Source of the DNA: CATQHL01 sp965204655
Lineage (GTDB): Bacteria > Actinomycetota > Acidimicrobiia > Acidimicrobiales > CATQHL01
Reading direction: 5' to 3'
DNA: 64,000 nt
NCBI GenBank assembly: GCA_965204655.1
Contig: OZ241998.1
Coordinates: 620,001 to 684,000 of the forward strand
Shown here: positions 1 to 8,074 of the stretch, in pieces
How the letters are laid out: each line of letters opens with the position of its first letter
Numbering within the stretch: position 1 is the stretch's first letter
Translations under genes and position numbers: made by a program
Notes under the pieces: model-generated
Told to the model about the DNA's origin: nothing
The model's database searches: none
The model's input: only the letters and a program-made list of their open reading frames with translations

Positions 1-204
1 GACGTCAGTGGAACTCGGGTCACCCATACATCTGCCCGCCAAGGAGGACATGTCTTCTTCGTCTAGAAAACTCAAACCCAACTCAGCTTCTCCATCTACC
101 CCTTCCGCTACCGCCACCCTCCCAGCCGTCCGCCCCCAATGAAGCAAGTCGAGCGGCAGGACGTCTCTGGAGCTGCCGCGTTCGTCTGAGACTTCTACGC
201 TCAC
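1..204 (-). CDS. ybeY: YbeY rRNA maturation endoribonuclease, N-terminal part (cut by window edge)
   Basis: Seen: from a GTG at 204..202 the minus strand stays open to base 1 and reads VSVEVSDERG at the start and later LSFLDEEDM, MGDPSSTDV. This matches the YbeY N-terminal pattern in which an acidic LxxLDxxxM segment is followed by a P-T-D-V turn. Known: YbeY is a metal-dependent RNase for 16S rRNA maturation and ribosome quality control; its HGxLHLxGYDH metal motif would lie beyond the left edge and cannot be checked. Context: it sits 121 bp downstream of phoH on the same strand, and phoH-ybeY is a very common bacterial pair. No strong ribosome binding site is visible, so the GTG start is a best choice. 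Confidence 0.78.
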   Translation of the reverse strand, partial: MSVEVSDERGSSRDVLPLDLLHWGRTAGRVAVAEGVDGEAELGLSFLDEEDMSSLAGRCMGDPSSTDV

Positions 205-325
205 CGAAGCAACTCTGACGCTTCGACGGAGCGAAGTCGGTCTCGGAGGCTCGTCCGCTGCGGGGGATTCCTCTTCGCTCAAGGGACGCTCCCGACGCTC
301 GTGGAATGCTTCAACGAACGCAAGG

Positions 326-1288
326 CTAGTCGGCGCCGCCGTCAGCGTCGGCCTTGTCGTAGGCGTTCACGATGTCGGCGACTATTGAATGACGAACCAC
401 GTCTCTGCTGCTCAGATGCACGAAACTCACGCCTTCAATGCCGCCTAGCAGGCTTTCCAGTCCGAGAAGCCCGCTGCGCCCTCCCCCCACGTCCACCTGG
501 GTCACGTCTCCGGTTACCACCGCACGTGAGCCGAAACCGATCCGAGTGAGAAACATCTTCATCTGTTGGGGGGTGGTGTTCTGGGCTTCGTCTAAAATAA
601 TGAAACTGCGGTTGAGTGTGCGCCCGCGCATGAACGCCAGCGGCGCCACCTCCACCTGCTCCTTCTCGAACATGCGTTGGGCTTCCTGCAACCCCAGCAT
701 GTCGTAGAGGGCGTCGTAAAGGGGGCGCAGATAAGGGTCTACCTTGGCCGTGAGGTCGCCTGGCAGGAAACCGAGGTTCTCGCCAGCCTCCACCGCAGGG
801 CGAGTCAGGATGATCCGATCCACCTCACGCTCCCGCAGTGCATTGATGCCGGCCGCTACCGCCAGCCAACTCTTTCCGGTACCTGCCGGCCCGATGGAAA
901 AGGTGACGACGTTGGAGCGGATGGCGTCCGCATAGAGCCTCTGACCTCTCGAACGCGGACGAACCGAAGCCCCGGCGGAGCGTCGCAGCACCTCATGCCC
1001 CAACACCTCCTTAGGATCTTCGTTGGCCGCCACCATATCGATAATGTGAATCACCCTGCGGGAATCCACCGGCTGCCCTTCCTCTAGCAGGTGCATCAGT
1101 TCTTCCATCACCCTGACGACGCTGGAAGCCTCACCCCCGGAAACCTTCACGACGTTCCCCCGCACGTGTATGTCCGAGCCGGGGAATGCTGCTTCTAACA
1201 GGCGCAGATGGCAATCTTTCGGCCCCAACAGGTCGGGGAGCAGATGGGCGCCGGAGACCGTCAGCCAAGCCGATGCTGGCTGACTCAC
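326..1288 (-). CDS. phoH: PhoH-family ATPase
   Basis: A 320-residue PhoH-like protein, the usual length. The Walker A motif GPAGTGKS lies near residue 136 and the Walker B FIILDEAQN near residue 230, followed by the conserved TRIGFGSRAVVTGD segment. Residues 1-100 match the KH-like N-terminal part of the family. The start is a GTG at 1288. Known: PhoH proteins are cytoplasmic P-loop ATPases linked to RNA metabolism, often co-transcribed with ybeY; the exact substrate is not settled. The partial ybeY downstream supports the same operon here. Confidence 0.95.
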   Translation of the reverse strand: MSQPASAWLTVSGAHLLPDLLGPKDCHLRLLEAAFPGSDIHVRGNVVKVSGGEASSVVRVMEELMHLLEEGQPVDSRRVIHIIDMVAANEDPKEVLGHEVLRRSAGASVRPRSRGQRLYADAIRSNVVTFSIGPAGTGKSWLAVAAGINALREREVDRIILTRPAVEAGENLGFLPGDLTAKVDPYLRPLYDALYDMLGLQEAQRMFEKEQVEVAPLAFMRGRTLNRSFIILDEAQNTTPQQMKMFLTRIGFGSRAVVTGDVTQVDVGGGRSGLLGLESLLGGIEGVSFVHLSSRDVVRHSIVADIVNAYDKADADGGAD

Positions 1289-1400
1289 AAGTAGAAACTC
1301 ATCCGTCTGCGGATCTCTTCATTTGGTTGGTTCGGTCTCCGTGCGCTCTCCATGCTTTTCAAAGCGGTTCAAAGCTGTACAAATCCGGGATACCTAGGAG

Positions 1401-1524
1401 CCTGCTTGAGATCGGGGTAGAGGTGCTTGAGCGGGTTTAGAAAGATTTCCTGTCTTCGGGTGTATCGTCTGCGGGCGCGGGCGGTGGATCCTGCTTGGGA
1501 TCAGGGTAGAGGTGCTTGAGCGTC
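1401..1524. repeat. Duplicated 3' end of the HTH gene (two copies, 89 bp apart)
   Basis: A segment of about 33 bp starting CCTGCTTG and containing GGTAGAGGTGCTTGAGCG occurs at 1401 and again at 1490. The second copy is inside the 3' coding end of the HTH gene and the first lies downstream of its stop. This is a gene-end duplication like others in this window, but the 89 bp spacing is longer than the usual 72. Confidence 0.8.
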
Positions 1525-1715
1525 CCTGGGACGATGCGGCATGTGTCGATGAACTCCTCAAGGTCGCGGAGTTTGATTCGAATGACCCTGCCGAATCGGT
1601 ATCCGGGCAACAGGCCTTCGTCGATGAATCTGTACAGGGTTCGTGAACTGACGCTGAGAAGCGCCGCTGCTTTCCCTGAACTCAACCACTCTTTTTCAAT
1701 GGATGATTTAGGCAT
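1437..1715 (-). CDS. Small helix-turn-helix DNA-binding protein (excisionase/BldC-like)
   Basis: A 92-residue protein. Residues 8-60 form a MerR/excisionase-type winged HTH: WLSSGKAAALLSVSSRTLYR is followed by FIDEGLLPGYRFGRVIRI and a helix LRDLEEFID, the pattern of the HTH_17 family. The last 25 residues are proline-rich and unstructured. Known: such proteins act as small transcription factors (BldC-like) or as excisionases; no integrase is nearby, so a regulator is more likely. No Shine-Dalgarno is seen. A TATACT hexamer 8 nt before the ATG suggests a leaderless message. Confidence 0.85.
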   Translation of the reverse strand: MPKSSIEKEWLSSGKAAALLSVSSRTLYRFIDEGLLPGYRFGRVIRIKLRDLEEFIDTCRIVPGTLKHLYPDPKQDPPPAPADDTPEDRKSF

Positions 1716-1723
1716 AACAATTA

Positions 1724-1729
1724 AGTATA
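1724..1729 (-). promoter_or_regulatory. Putative -10 box of the HTH gene
   Basis: TATACT on the minus strand ends 8 nt before the ATG at 1715. With no ribosome binding site in between, this fits the actinobacterial leaderless arrangement (TANNNT, then a start codon about 7 nt later). Confidence 0.5.
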
Positions 1730-1950
1730 GTATATGTGCGCGCCATTCGGGATATTTTGCCGCATTCCATAGAAATTCTCCCCTAGACGGCTTACCACCC
1801 CGCTTACCTGCCAGTTCTACTCGCTGTCAAGACACCCAAAGCCAGCACCCAAAGGCAAGGAGAAGCATCGGGCGTTAGGCAACTCGACGCTCGCAACAAA
1901 GACGCATCCAATCATCCAATCTAGCCTTCTTGTTCTCAGACACTTGACAC

Positions 1951-2931
1951 CTACTCGGAGACCTCAAGAAGAATCTTGCCGAAATTGGCGTTCGACTCCA
2001 TGTAGCGGTGGGCTTCGGCAGCCTCCCAGAGGGAGTAGCGGCGATCGATAACGGGACGCAGGCGTCCCTCGTCGAATAACGGCAGGACTTCCTCGGCAAA
2101 TCGGCGGCTGAGGGTGATCTTTTCCTCTATGGGGCGTGAGAGCAAAGCCGTTCCTATGAGATGCACGCGCTTCGTAAGAAGCTTCCCGAGGGGTATGTCC
2201 GCCTTGCTGCCGCTCAACAGACCCACCTGCAGGATTCGCCCGCCAACTCTTACCGCAGCCAGATTGTCTTTGAGGTATTTCCCGCCTAGCACGTCGAGCA
2301 CCACATCCACCCCCCGCCCAGAAGTAAAGCGCTCTACTTCCTCCACGAAACTGCCGTCAGCGTAGTCCAGCGCCAAGTCGGCTCCCAGACCAAGGCAGCG
2401 TTCCACCTTGCCAGCAGAAGAAGTGCAAACCACGCTTCCCCCCAGCGCCTTGACCAACCCGATGGCAGCCGTTCCCACCCCGGAACCTCCCCCATGGACG
2501 AGCGCAGTCCGTCCCGAAGTCAGCCCGCCTTGGCAGACCAGGGCGTCAAAGGCGGTTATCCAGACTTCTGGGATGGCTGCGGCGTCGGTCGGTGACATAC
2601 CGCGGGGGATGCGCATAGCAACCCGCTCATGGACCACCAGGCGCTGGGCGTAGCCGCCCCCAGCGACCAACCCCATTACGAAATCTCCGACGCCGAACTC
2701 CCGCACTCTCCGCCCTGCTGCGGACACGCGTCCGGAGAACTCCAGACCGGGTATTTCCGCCTTCGTCTCTGCAGAGCCATACATCCCTTTTCTCAGCAGG
2801 ACGTCGGCTCGATTCACTGCAGTCGCAACCACGTCCACGAGCAGTTCTTCCGGCCCGGGATCGGGGGAGGGAACTTCTTGGGGCTGAAGCACCTCGGGGC
2901 CGCCGGGAGAGGTGACAACGATTGCCTTCAC
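1951..2931 (-). CDS. NAD(P)H:quinone oxidoreductase, PIG3-like medium-chain reductase
   Basis: A 326-residue protein with a GTG start at 2931. It has the family landmarks in order: the N-terminal GroES-like fold with NRADVLLRKGMY and IPGLEFSGRV, GDFVMGL, AAIPEVWITAFDAL, the nucleotide-binding VHGGGSGVGTAAIGLVKALG, LGADLALDY and the C-terminal AAEAHRYMESNANFGKILL. It lacks the cysteine and histidine pattern of zinc-binding alcohol dehydrogenases. Known: PIG3-like enzymes reduce quinones with NADPH in the cytoplasm. It is a single gene with no clear partner. Family assignment is strong; the physiological substrate is not known. Confidence 0.9.
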   Translation of the reverse strand: MKAIVVTSPGGPEVLQPQEVPSPDPGPEELLVDVVATAVNRADVLLRKGMYGSAETKAEIPGLEFSGRVSAAGRRVREFGVGDFVMGLVAGGGYAQRLVVHERVAMRIPRGMSPTDAAAIPEVWITAFDALVCQGGLTSGRTALVHGGGSGVGTAAIGLVKALGGSVVCTSSAGKVERCLGLGADLALDYADGSFVEEVERFTSGRGVDVVLDVLGGKYLKDNLAAVRVGGRILQVGLLSGSKADIPLGKLLTKRVHLIGTALLSRPIEEKITLSRRFAEEVLPLFDEGRLRPVIDRRYSLWEAAEAHRYMESNANFGKILLEVSE

Positions 2932-3154
2932 CGCCTTAATCCTACGGCTGCGGGCCTGCGAACTCGCATTTCTCTGCTGCCAGCAGGCGCTTGGGTGCTT
3001 GTTCTTATCAGGGTGGTTGTCTCAACCCTTGTCACTCGTGCCGCTCTTTGCCACGCTTTACCGCTTTTCGCTCTTTGTCACCGAGGGGGAGCGGGGATAT
3101 CAGTGGGAGGAGCGTGCAGGCTGGATGTCTCCACTCTTTGCCGCTCTTTGAGCG

Positions 3155-4069
3155 TCACAGATCACCCGACCGAGTCTGCTTGGGATGCCGTCCTGCCGAT
3201 GCTTCCCCCCTCCCCCTGGCTTCCCCCTCCCCCCTGGTTCGGACGGCGCTCAGAAGGAAACGAACGCCGACGATAATCATCAGAACTGAGATGAACACGC
3301 TCGAGAGCCTCCGGGATACGACTCCCGCCAGCACAGCACCTCCGAAGGCAGAAAACGCGCCGGCGCAGCCCGTTATGAGAGCCCCTCTGACGTCCATATT
3401 GCGGTACCCCCAGTTTCTAGCGCTTCCGACCGCAGCAGTGACCAGTACGACGAGCAGAGACGTACCTTTCGCGACTAGTTCCGTCGTCTCAAAGAACAAC
3501 ACCAGGGCGGGGACGATCAGGATTCCGCCGCCTATGCCTAGCAGCCCTGCCACCATACCGACCCCGACTCCCAGCAGTACCAAAGCAGACACGCTCGCGG
3601 CCCCCAGACCGATCGATTCGAAGCCTTCGGGGATTCCGATCAGAAAACGTACGGCGGCTGCGCCAAGAAGGATGGCGAAAGCGACCTGCATACCTTGCGT
3701 AGACATGCTCTGCAGCAGCCTCGTCCCGGCCACCACGCCGAGGAGCGAACCTGCAAGGATAATCAGGGCGTACGGCAGGTTGATCCGGCCTTCCAGGGCG
3801 TAGACAGCCACTCCAGCGGAGGCGAAGAGGACAGTCGCCGCCAGCGACGTGCCGTGGGCCCGGCGCTGAGGAAGATCCGCGAAATAGACCAAGCCGGGCA
3901 CCATAAGGATCCCGCCGCCGACCCCGAACATTCCCGACAGGAAACCCGCAAACAGACCGATCAGAGCGTATCTCCACCAGGGAAACCCTGTCTCGGTTTC
4001 TTGTTCTCCGGGCTGAGGCAGACGCCCGAAGCGCCTAGCGAGGGCGCTCAGGAACTCGGCCACCGGCAC
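3155..4069 (-). CDS. TauE/SafE-family membrane permease
   Basis: A 304-residue polytopic membrane protein with the internal duplication of the TauE/SafE family: GMFGVGGGILMVPGL in the first half and GLLGIGGGILIVPALV in the second. About eight hydrophobic helices are visible. The cytoplasmic N-terminal 30 residues and C-terminal 25 residues are charged. Known: the family exports sulfite, sulfoacetate and related organosulfur anions or moves other small anions; the substrate cannot be read from the sequence. There are no sulfur-metabolism genes alongside it. Confidence 0.9.
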   Translation of the reverse strand: MPVAEFLSALARRFGRLPQPGEQETETGFPWWRYALIGLFAGFLSGMFGVGGGILMVPGLVYFADLPQRRAHGTSLAATVLFASAGVAVYALEGRINLPYALIILAGSLLGVVAGTRLLQSMSTQGMQVAFAILLGAAAVRFLIGIPEGFESIGLGAASVSALVLLGVGVGMVAGLLGIGGGILIVPALVLFFETTELVAKGTSLLVVLVTAAVGSARNWGYRNMDVRGALITGCAGAFSAFGGAVLAGVVSRRLSSVFISVLMIIVGVRFLLSAVRTRGEGEARGRGEASAGRHPKQTRSGDL

Positions 4070-4180
4070 CGACGGCGGAAACCCGCAGGGCTCGAATCTC
4101 GGTGGGTCTCCTTACCAAACGGAAAAACACAGGGGATACCACCCCGCAACCAAGCGAACATGTGTACCGCCGGGCGAAGA

Positions 4181-5425
4181 TCAGTGACTCAAGCGTCGGA
4201 TGTAGAGTTCTCGCACCGCCAGAGCCATCCTGACCTCGTCAGCGATGTCTTGGAAAAACTGCTGTTTGTAGAGGTCGTTGGTTATTGAAACCAGAGCGAA
4301 CTGCAAACAGGAAAGCGCCGATATCAAACCGGACGTAAACAGAAGTTCCTTCGTCACTATGACCTCGTCACCCAAGAATGAGAATCTCAAAAGGATGTCG
4401 AGTTCATCGACCGTGGTGTTCGTCGTCCACTGAATGATCGTGTCGTCGCCCACGGCCAACAACCCGACGACCATAAAGAACACCCCGATGGAACAGCCCA
4501 CGATTATCACTCTGACGAAGGCGCTGAAGAACAACAGCATCTCCAAATTGAATTTTGCGGCCCTCCGGATAGACGTAAAATCTTCGGGTTGCCAGTCTTC
4601 GTCCTTCGCAGATTCTTCTAAGAACGAGGGATAGGAAACCAGAGGCGCACCGCTCTTGGAAGCCTGTGAGACCACATCTTCCCAGCTATCGAAACCCCAC
4701 AAGGAACGCGCTTCACTCGGAATGCTGAAACTAAAAAACAAAAAGCCCACACCCAAGATGAGGCCGATGATCGCCAAGTAATGGCCGATTTTGAAGTCAT
4801 TCGCCACTTGCCACATCTCGGCGTTGAGAAAAACGAAGAAACTGATGAGCAGCAGCAGAGGCAGCGAGCGGGCGGTGAGCATCAGCACCTGGCGCAACTG
4901 GCGAAACATAAAGGTCAACCCCCAGCGCAGCATGGGAATCACGGCATAGCTGGCAAACAGATACAGCACGACGGAGAGCACCAAGTTCAGCAGCAATACC
5001 CAGAAGAAAGACCACAGGAATCCGCGGTCAACGCCGGCAAGTATGGAAGGAAGCAGAAGGAACACCCCTAACTCCAAAAAGCCCAATCGTTCGGGAAGTT
5101 GAAGCAGCCTGCGACCTCGCAGTTTGTTTACTCCCATGATGACGAGAAGCAATGTCGCGGCGCTGCCTACCAAGATCGCAAACTGAATTCCGCCGTGGTA
5201 TCTGTCGGTAAAGAGCAGATCGAACTCTAGAAAAAATATTTCGATGAAGAAGACCACGATAAAGGCGGGGGTGGCGCTGGTGATTATGTCGCGCGAAGAC
5301 CTAAAATTCTCCACGAGGTGCGGCAGACCCTGCCTAATGAGCCAGTGCTCGGTATCTTCTTTAAGTTGTTTCAGATCAGGTTTCTCCTCCGACCCCGCAG
5401 AGTTCTCAAGATCCGATTCTGTCAT
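4181..5425 (-). CDS. Polytopic membrane protein of unknown function
   Basis: A 414-residue protein not recognised as a known family. Residues 1-50 are acidic and soluble. About eight hydrophobic segments follow, for example around TPAFIVVFFIEIFF, AILVGSAATLLLVIM, SLPLLLLISFFVFL and FVRVIIVGCSIGVFFMVVGL. A soluble stretch rich in charged residues sits between them near residues 235-290 (RSLWGFDSWEDVV). It follows the Nfu-like gene by 38 bp on the same strand, so the two are probably co-transcribed. No catalytic motif is visible. Confidence 0.8.
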   Translation of the reverse strand: MTESDLENSAGSEEKPDLKQLKEDTEHWLIRQGLPHLVENFRSSRDIITSATPAFIVVFFIEIFFLEFDLLFTDRYHGGIQFAILVGSAATLLLVIMGVNKLRGRRLLQLPERLGFLELGVFLLLPSILAGVDRGFLWSFFWVLLLNLVLSVVLYLFASYAVIPMLRWGLTFMFRQLRQVLMLTARSLPLLLLISFFVFLNAEMWQVANDFKIGHYLAIIGLILGVGFLFFSFSIPSEARSLWGFDSWEDVVSQASKSGAPLVSYPSFLEESAKDEDWQPEDFTSIRRAAKFNLEMLLFFSAFVRVIIVGCSIGVFFMVVGLLAVGDDTIIQWTTNTTVDELDILLRFSFLGDEVIVTKELLFTSGLISALSCLQFALVSITNDLYKQQFFQDIADEVRMALAVRELYIRRLSH

Positions 5426-5463
5426 CGTCCGGTTCTCTCCGTGAGTTCTTCCCAGACCGCTGA

Positions 5464-5826
5464 CTACCCGGCCGACTCTTGGGGGGCAGCCTGCTCCGTT
5501 TCAGCCTGTTCCGTTTCAGCCCCGTAATAAATAAAAAGCTCCTCTATGAACTCCTTGATACCGCTCCCGAACGCCCCTTTACTGAGCTCAAGGGTGACGA
5601 CGTTGGAGTGCACGTGGATGCTGTCGATCTCGAATTTCTCAAAAAGACGGCGGGCAAGAACGTCGGGGGGGCGATCATAAACCTCCTCCGGCGGGGACTC
5701 GTAGTACTCATGCCCCATCCCGGTGAGTGAGCGGTTGAGTTCGAATCGGAAAATACCTGGGCGCGAAGAAGGTTTTTGAATGACGGTCACCGGCTGCCCC
5801 ACGGAAAACAGCATAACCGAAACCAA
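5464..5826 (-). CDS. Nfu/NifU N-terminal-domain-like protein
   Basis: A 120-residue protein. The middle part resembles the Nfu N-terminal fold: SLTGMG, then a proline-rich linker, LARRLFEKFEIDSIHVHSN and VVTLELSKGA, followed by a helix GIKEFIEELF. There is no CxxC, so by itself it could not scaffold a Fe-S cluster. The last 15 residues are an imperfect TEQAETEQA repeat. Known: free-standing Nfu_N domains occur in actinobacteria without a set role. It lies upstream of, and close to, the membrane protein at 4181-5425. Confidence 0.6.
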   Translation of the reverse strand: MVSVMLFSVGQPVTVIQKPSSRPGIFRFELNRSLTGMGHEYYESPPEEVYDRPPDVLARRLFEKFEIDSIHVHSNVVTLELSKGAFGSGIKEFIEELFIYYGAETEQAETEQAAPQESAG

Positions 5827-6013
5827 CTATTCGCTTAAACATCCATCGTCACGCGACACCGCACATTACAATCCCACTGTGGTCTCAGCGGCGCGAGACG
5901 CTCGGGCGCCGCGCCGAGAGGCGCTCCAGGTGCAACTGCGCAAGGCGCTTCAAACATCCTCGCTGGTATCACCGCCGGCGCTTGAGAGGGCGCTCGACAA
6001 ATAACCTTCGTTG

Positions 6014-6697
6014 ATGCCGCTCCAGTTCCCACCCGAAAGCGCCTCGGGCCGCGAAGACCCGGACAAGCCCGACCTGCAGGTGGAGATGCTTCTCTGGAAT
6101 CGGGGGGCGCGAGTGGTCGCAGGTCTCGACGAAGTGGGCAGAGGGGCTTGGGCCGGGCCGCTGGTGGTCGGGGTCGTATCCATCGACGCTGAAACCGCCG
6201 CTGCGCTGCCTGAAGGCGTAGACGACTCCAAGCAACTCAGCCCTAAAGAACGAGAGCGGCTCTCTCCCCTCATTTGCTCGACCGCCCGCGGTTGGGCAGT
6301 CGGAAGCGCAAGTCCCGCCGAATGCGACAGCTTGGGAATGACAGAAGCGCAACGGCTGGCGGCTGAGCGCGCCCTGGACTCCCTAGAAGGGGGTTACGAC
6401 CGAGCGATCGTGGACGGCAGGTGGGATTTCGTGGGCGACGGAGCACACACAGTCGTAGGAGGAGACGCCGCCTGCCTGTCGGTGGCAGCCGCCTCAGTAT
6501 TAGCCAAAGTATGGCGCGATGACCTGATGGCCTCCGAAGCCGACCACTACCCGCAGTTCGACTTCGCTCACAACAAGGGTTACCCGTGCCCCCGTCATCG
6601 GGCTGCCCTGGCCGCCTGGGGGCCTACCGCCATCCACCGACGCTCCTGGGCATTCATGGAGCACCTGACCCCCGCCGGAGGCTGCGCAGACCTCTAA
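6014..6697 (+). CDS. rnhB: Ribonuclease HII
   Basis: A 227-residue protein with the RNase HII signature GLDEVGRGAWAGPLVVG near residue 38 (the D-E-G-R catalytic patch), DDSKQLSPKERE, then AIVDGRWDF and VGGDAACLSVAAASVLAKVWRD carrying further acidic ligands, and HNKGYPCPRHRAAL at the C-terminus. Known: it removes misincorporated ribonucleotides and RNA from RNA-DNA hybrids. The start is the ATG at 6014; a TTG directly before it is possible. No Shine-Dalgarno is obvious. It is divergent from the Nfu-like gene. Confidence 0.95.
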   Translation: MPLQFPPESASGREDPDKPDLQVEMLLWNRGARVVAGLDEVGRGAWAGPLVVGVVSIDAETAAALPEGVDDSKQLSPKERERLSPLICSTARGWAVGSASPAECDSLGMTEAQRLAAERALDSLEGGYDRAIVDGRWDFVGDGAHTVVGGDAACLSVAAASVLAKVWRDDLMASEADHYPQFDFAHNKGYPCPRHRAALAAWGPTAIHRRSWAFMEHLTPAGGCADL

Positions 6698-6703
6698 GCG
6701 CAG

Positions 6704-6807
6704 ACCCCAATCAAACCCCTAAACCAGATCTCAACGGGCGACGCACGCCTCAGACGACATTAGCGGACGTCGCAAACCCCAATCAAACCCCTAAAGCAGA
6801 TCTCAAC
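6704..6807. repeat. Direct repeat pair, 72 bp apart, downstream of rnhB
   Basis: A segment of about 30 bp containing CCCCAATCAAACCCCTAAA and then AGATCTCAAC starts at 6704 and again at 6776, exactly 72 bp apart. The sequence between the copies is different. It fills the space between the convergent rnhB and gpsA genes. Confidence 0.85.
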
Positions 6808-6904
6808 TCCTTGGCAGGGCAGACAACAGAGCCTCCCGCCGCCTCCGCCGCCTATCGGGGAGTTCCGCCTCCGAGCGAGCCGGCCTGAACCCCACGAGCC
6901 CCAC

Positions 6905-7900
6905 CTATTTACCCCACTCCTGGGCGGCCAGTTCACCCCAGAGATGCCGATAGGCCACCTCCGGGCTGCGTTGTCCGTCCAGCACCGCCTGCAGTTCGGT
7001 GGCGATCGGGACGTAGACGTCGTGCTCGGCTGCCATTTCCAGCACCGCTCCGGTGGTTCCCGGCCCCTCCGCTACTTGACGCATGGAGTCGAGTATCTCC
7101 CTGAGGCTGCGCCCGCGTCCAAGCTGCACGCCCACATAGTGGTTGCGGCTCTGCGGGCTAAGACAGGTGGCCAGCAGGTCTCCCATCCCTGCCAGTCCTG
7201 CGAAGGTGGAGGGATTCCCTCCCATCGCTACACCCAGTCGAGTCAGTTCCTCCAGCCCTCGGGTGATGAGCGCGGCCCGGGTGTTGTCTGAGACACCTAG
7301 TCCATCCGCCATTCCCACCGCCAGGGCCACCACGTTCTTCAAGGCTCCGGCCAACTCGCAGCCCACCACGTCGTCGGTCAAGTAAACCCGAAAGTCCTCT
7401 GTAGAGAACAGAGGTCTGATCTTCTCAGCAATCTCGGAATCTCTCATCGCCAGAACGGCGGCCGCCGATTCTCCTGCCAGCACCTCCCGCGCCAGATTCG
7501 GCCCGGTCAGGACTCCCGCCTGACGTCCAGGGGACTCCTCTAGGACGATCTCCGTCATGCGCCTGTGGGTAGATGGTTCGAGTCCCTTGGCCAGACTCAC
7601 CACCGGAACGCCCGCAGGAAGACGACCCGCGGCCCGGCGCATCACGCTGCGGAACACATGAGAGGGAACAGCCACCGCCACAACGTCTGCCCTCTCCAGA
7701 ATTGAGGCAAGGTTGGAAGAGGCCTTGATCCGAGGATTGAGATCAAAACCCTCCAAGTACTCCCGATTCGTTGCGTACCTGTTGATCTCCTTCGCCACTG
7801 CTGAGCGCCTGCACCAGATGTGTACCGCAGCTTTGGTCGCGATGAGCGAAGCCATGGTCGTGCCCCACGAACCTCCGCCCAAGACGGCCACTTTGCTCAT
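6905..7900 (-). CDS. gpsA: NAD(P)-dependent glycerol-3-phosphate dehydrogenase
   Basis: A 331-residue protein starting with the Rossmann motif AVLGGGSWGTTMASLIA. It then shows NREYLEGFDLNPRIKASSNL, VAVAVPSHVFRSVMR, VSLAKGLEPST, LTGPNLAREVLAGESAAAVLA, the catalytic-lysine helix ELAGALKNVVALAVGMADGLG and NTRAALITRGLEELTRLGVA. Known: it makes sn-glycerol 3-phosphate from dihydroxyacetone phosphate for membrane lipid synthesis. The nearness to cofC resembles the gpsA-fbiD neighbourhood of mycobacteria. No defects are seen. Confidence 0.96.
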   Translation of the reverse strand: MSKVAVLGGGSWGTTMASLIATKAAVHIWCRRSAVAKEINRYATNREYLEGFDLNPRIKASSNLASILERADVVAVAVPSHVFRSVMRRAAGRLPAGVPVVSLAKGLEPSTHRRMTEIVLEESPGRQAGVLTGPNLAREVLAGESAAAVLAMRDSEIAEKIRPLFSTEDFRVYLTDDVVGCELAGALKNVVALAVGMADGLGVSDNTRAALITRGLEELTRLGVAMGGNPSTFAGLAGMGDLLATCLSPQSRNHYVGVQLGRGRSLREILDSMRQVAEGPGTTGAVLEMAAEHDVYVPIATELQAVLDGQRSPEVAYRHLWGELAAQEWGK

Positions 7901-8074
7901 GTCCGGCAGGTTAGCCTCAGCCCGCCCCGTGCCTCGTCTGCCGCCTCGGACTCCCCTTGCTGCATCCCAGACAGCCCTCCAGTCGGCCTCCCAGCAGCGA
8001 ATCTAAGGAAGGCGGAGCGACCGCTAAGCAAGCACCGGAGTGCTCCCCGCCGGCAGATTCGGGGAACGCCAAGT

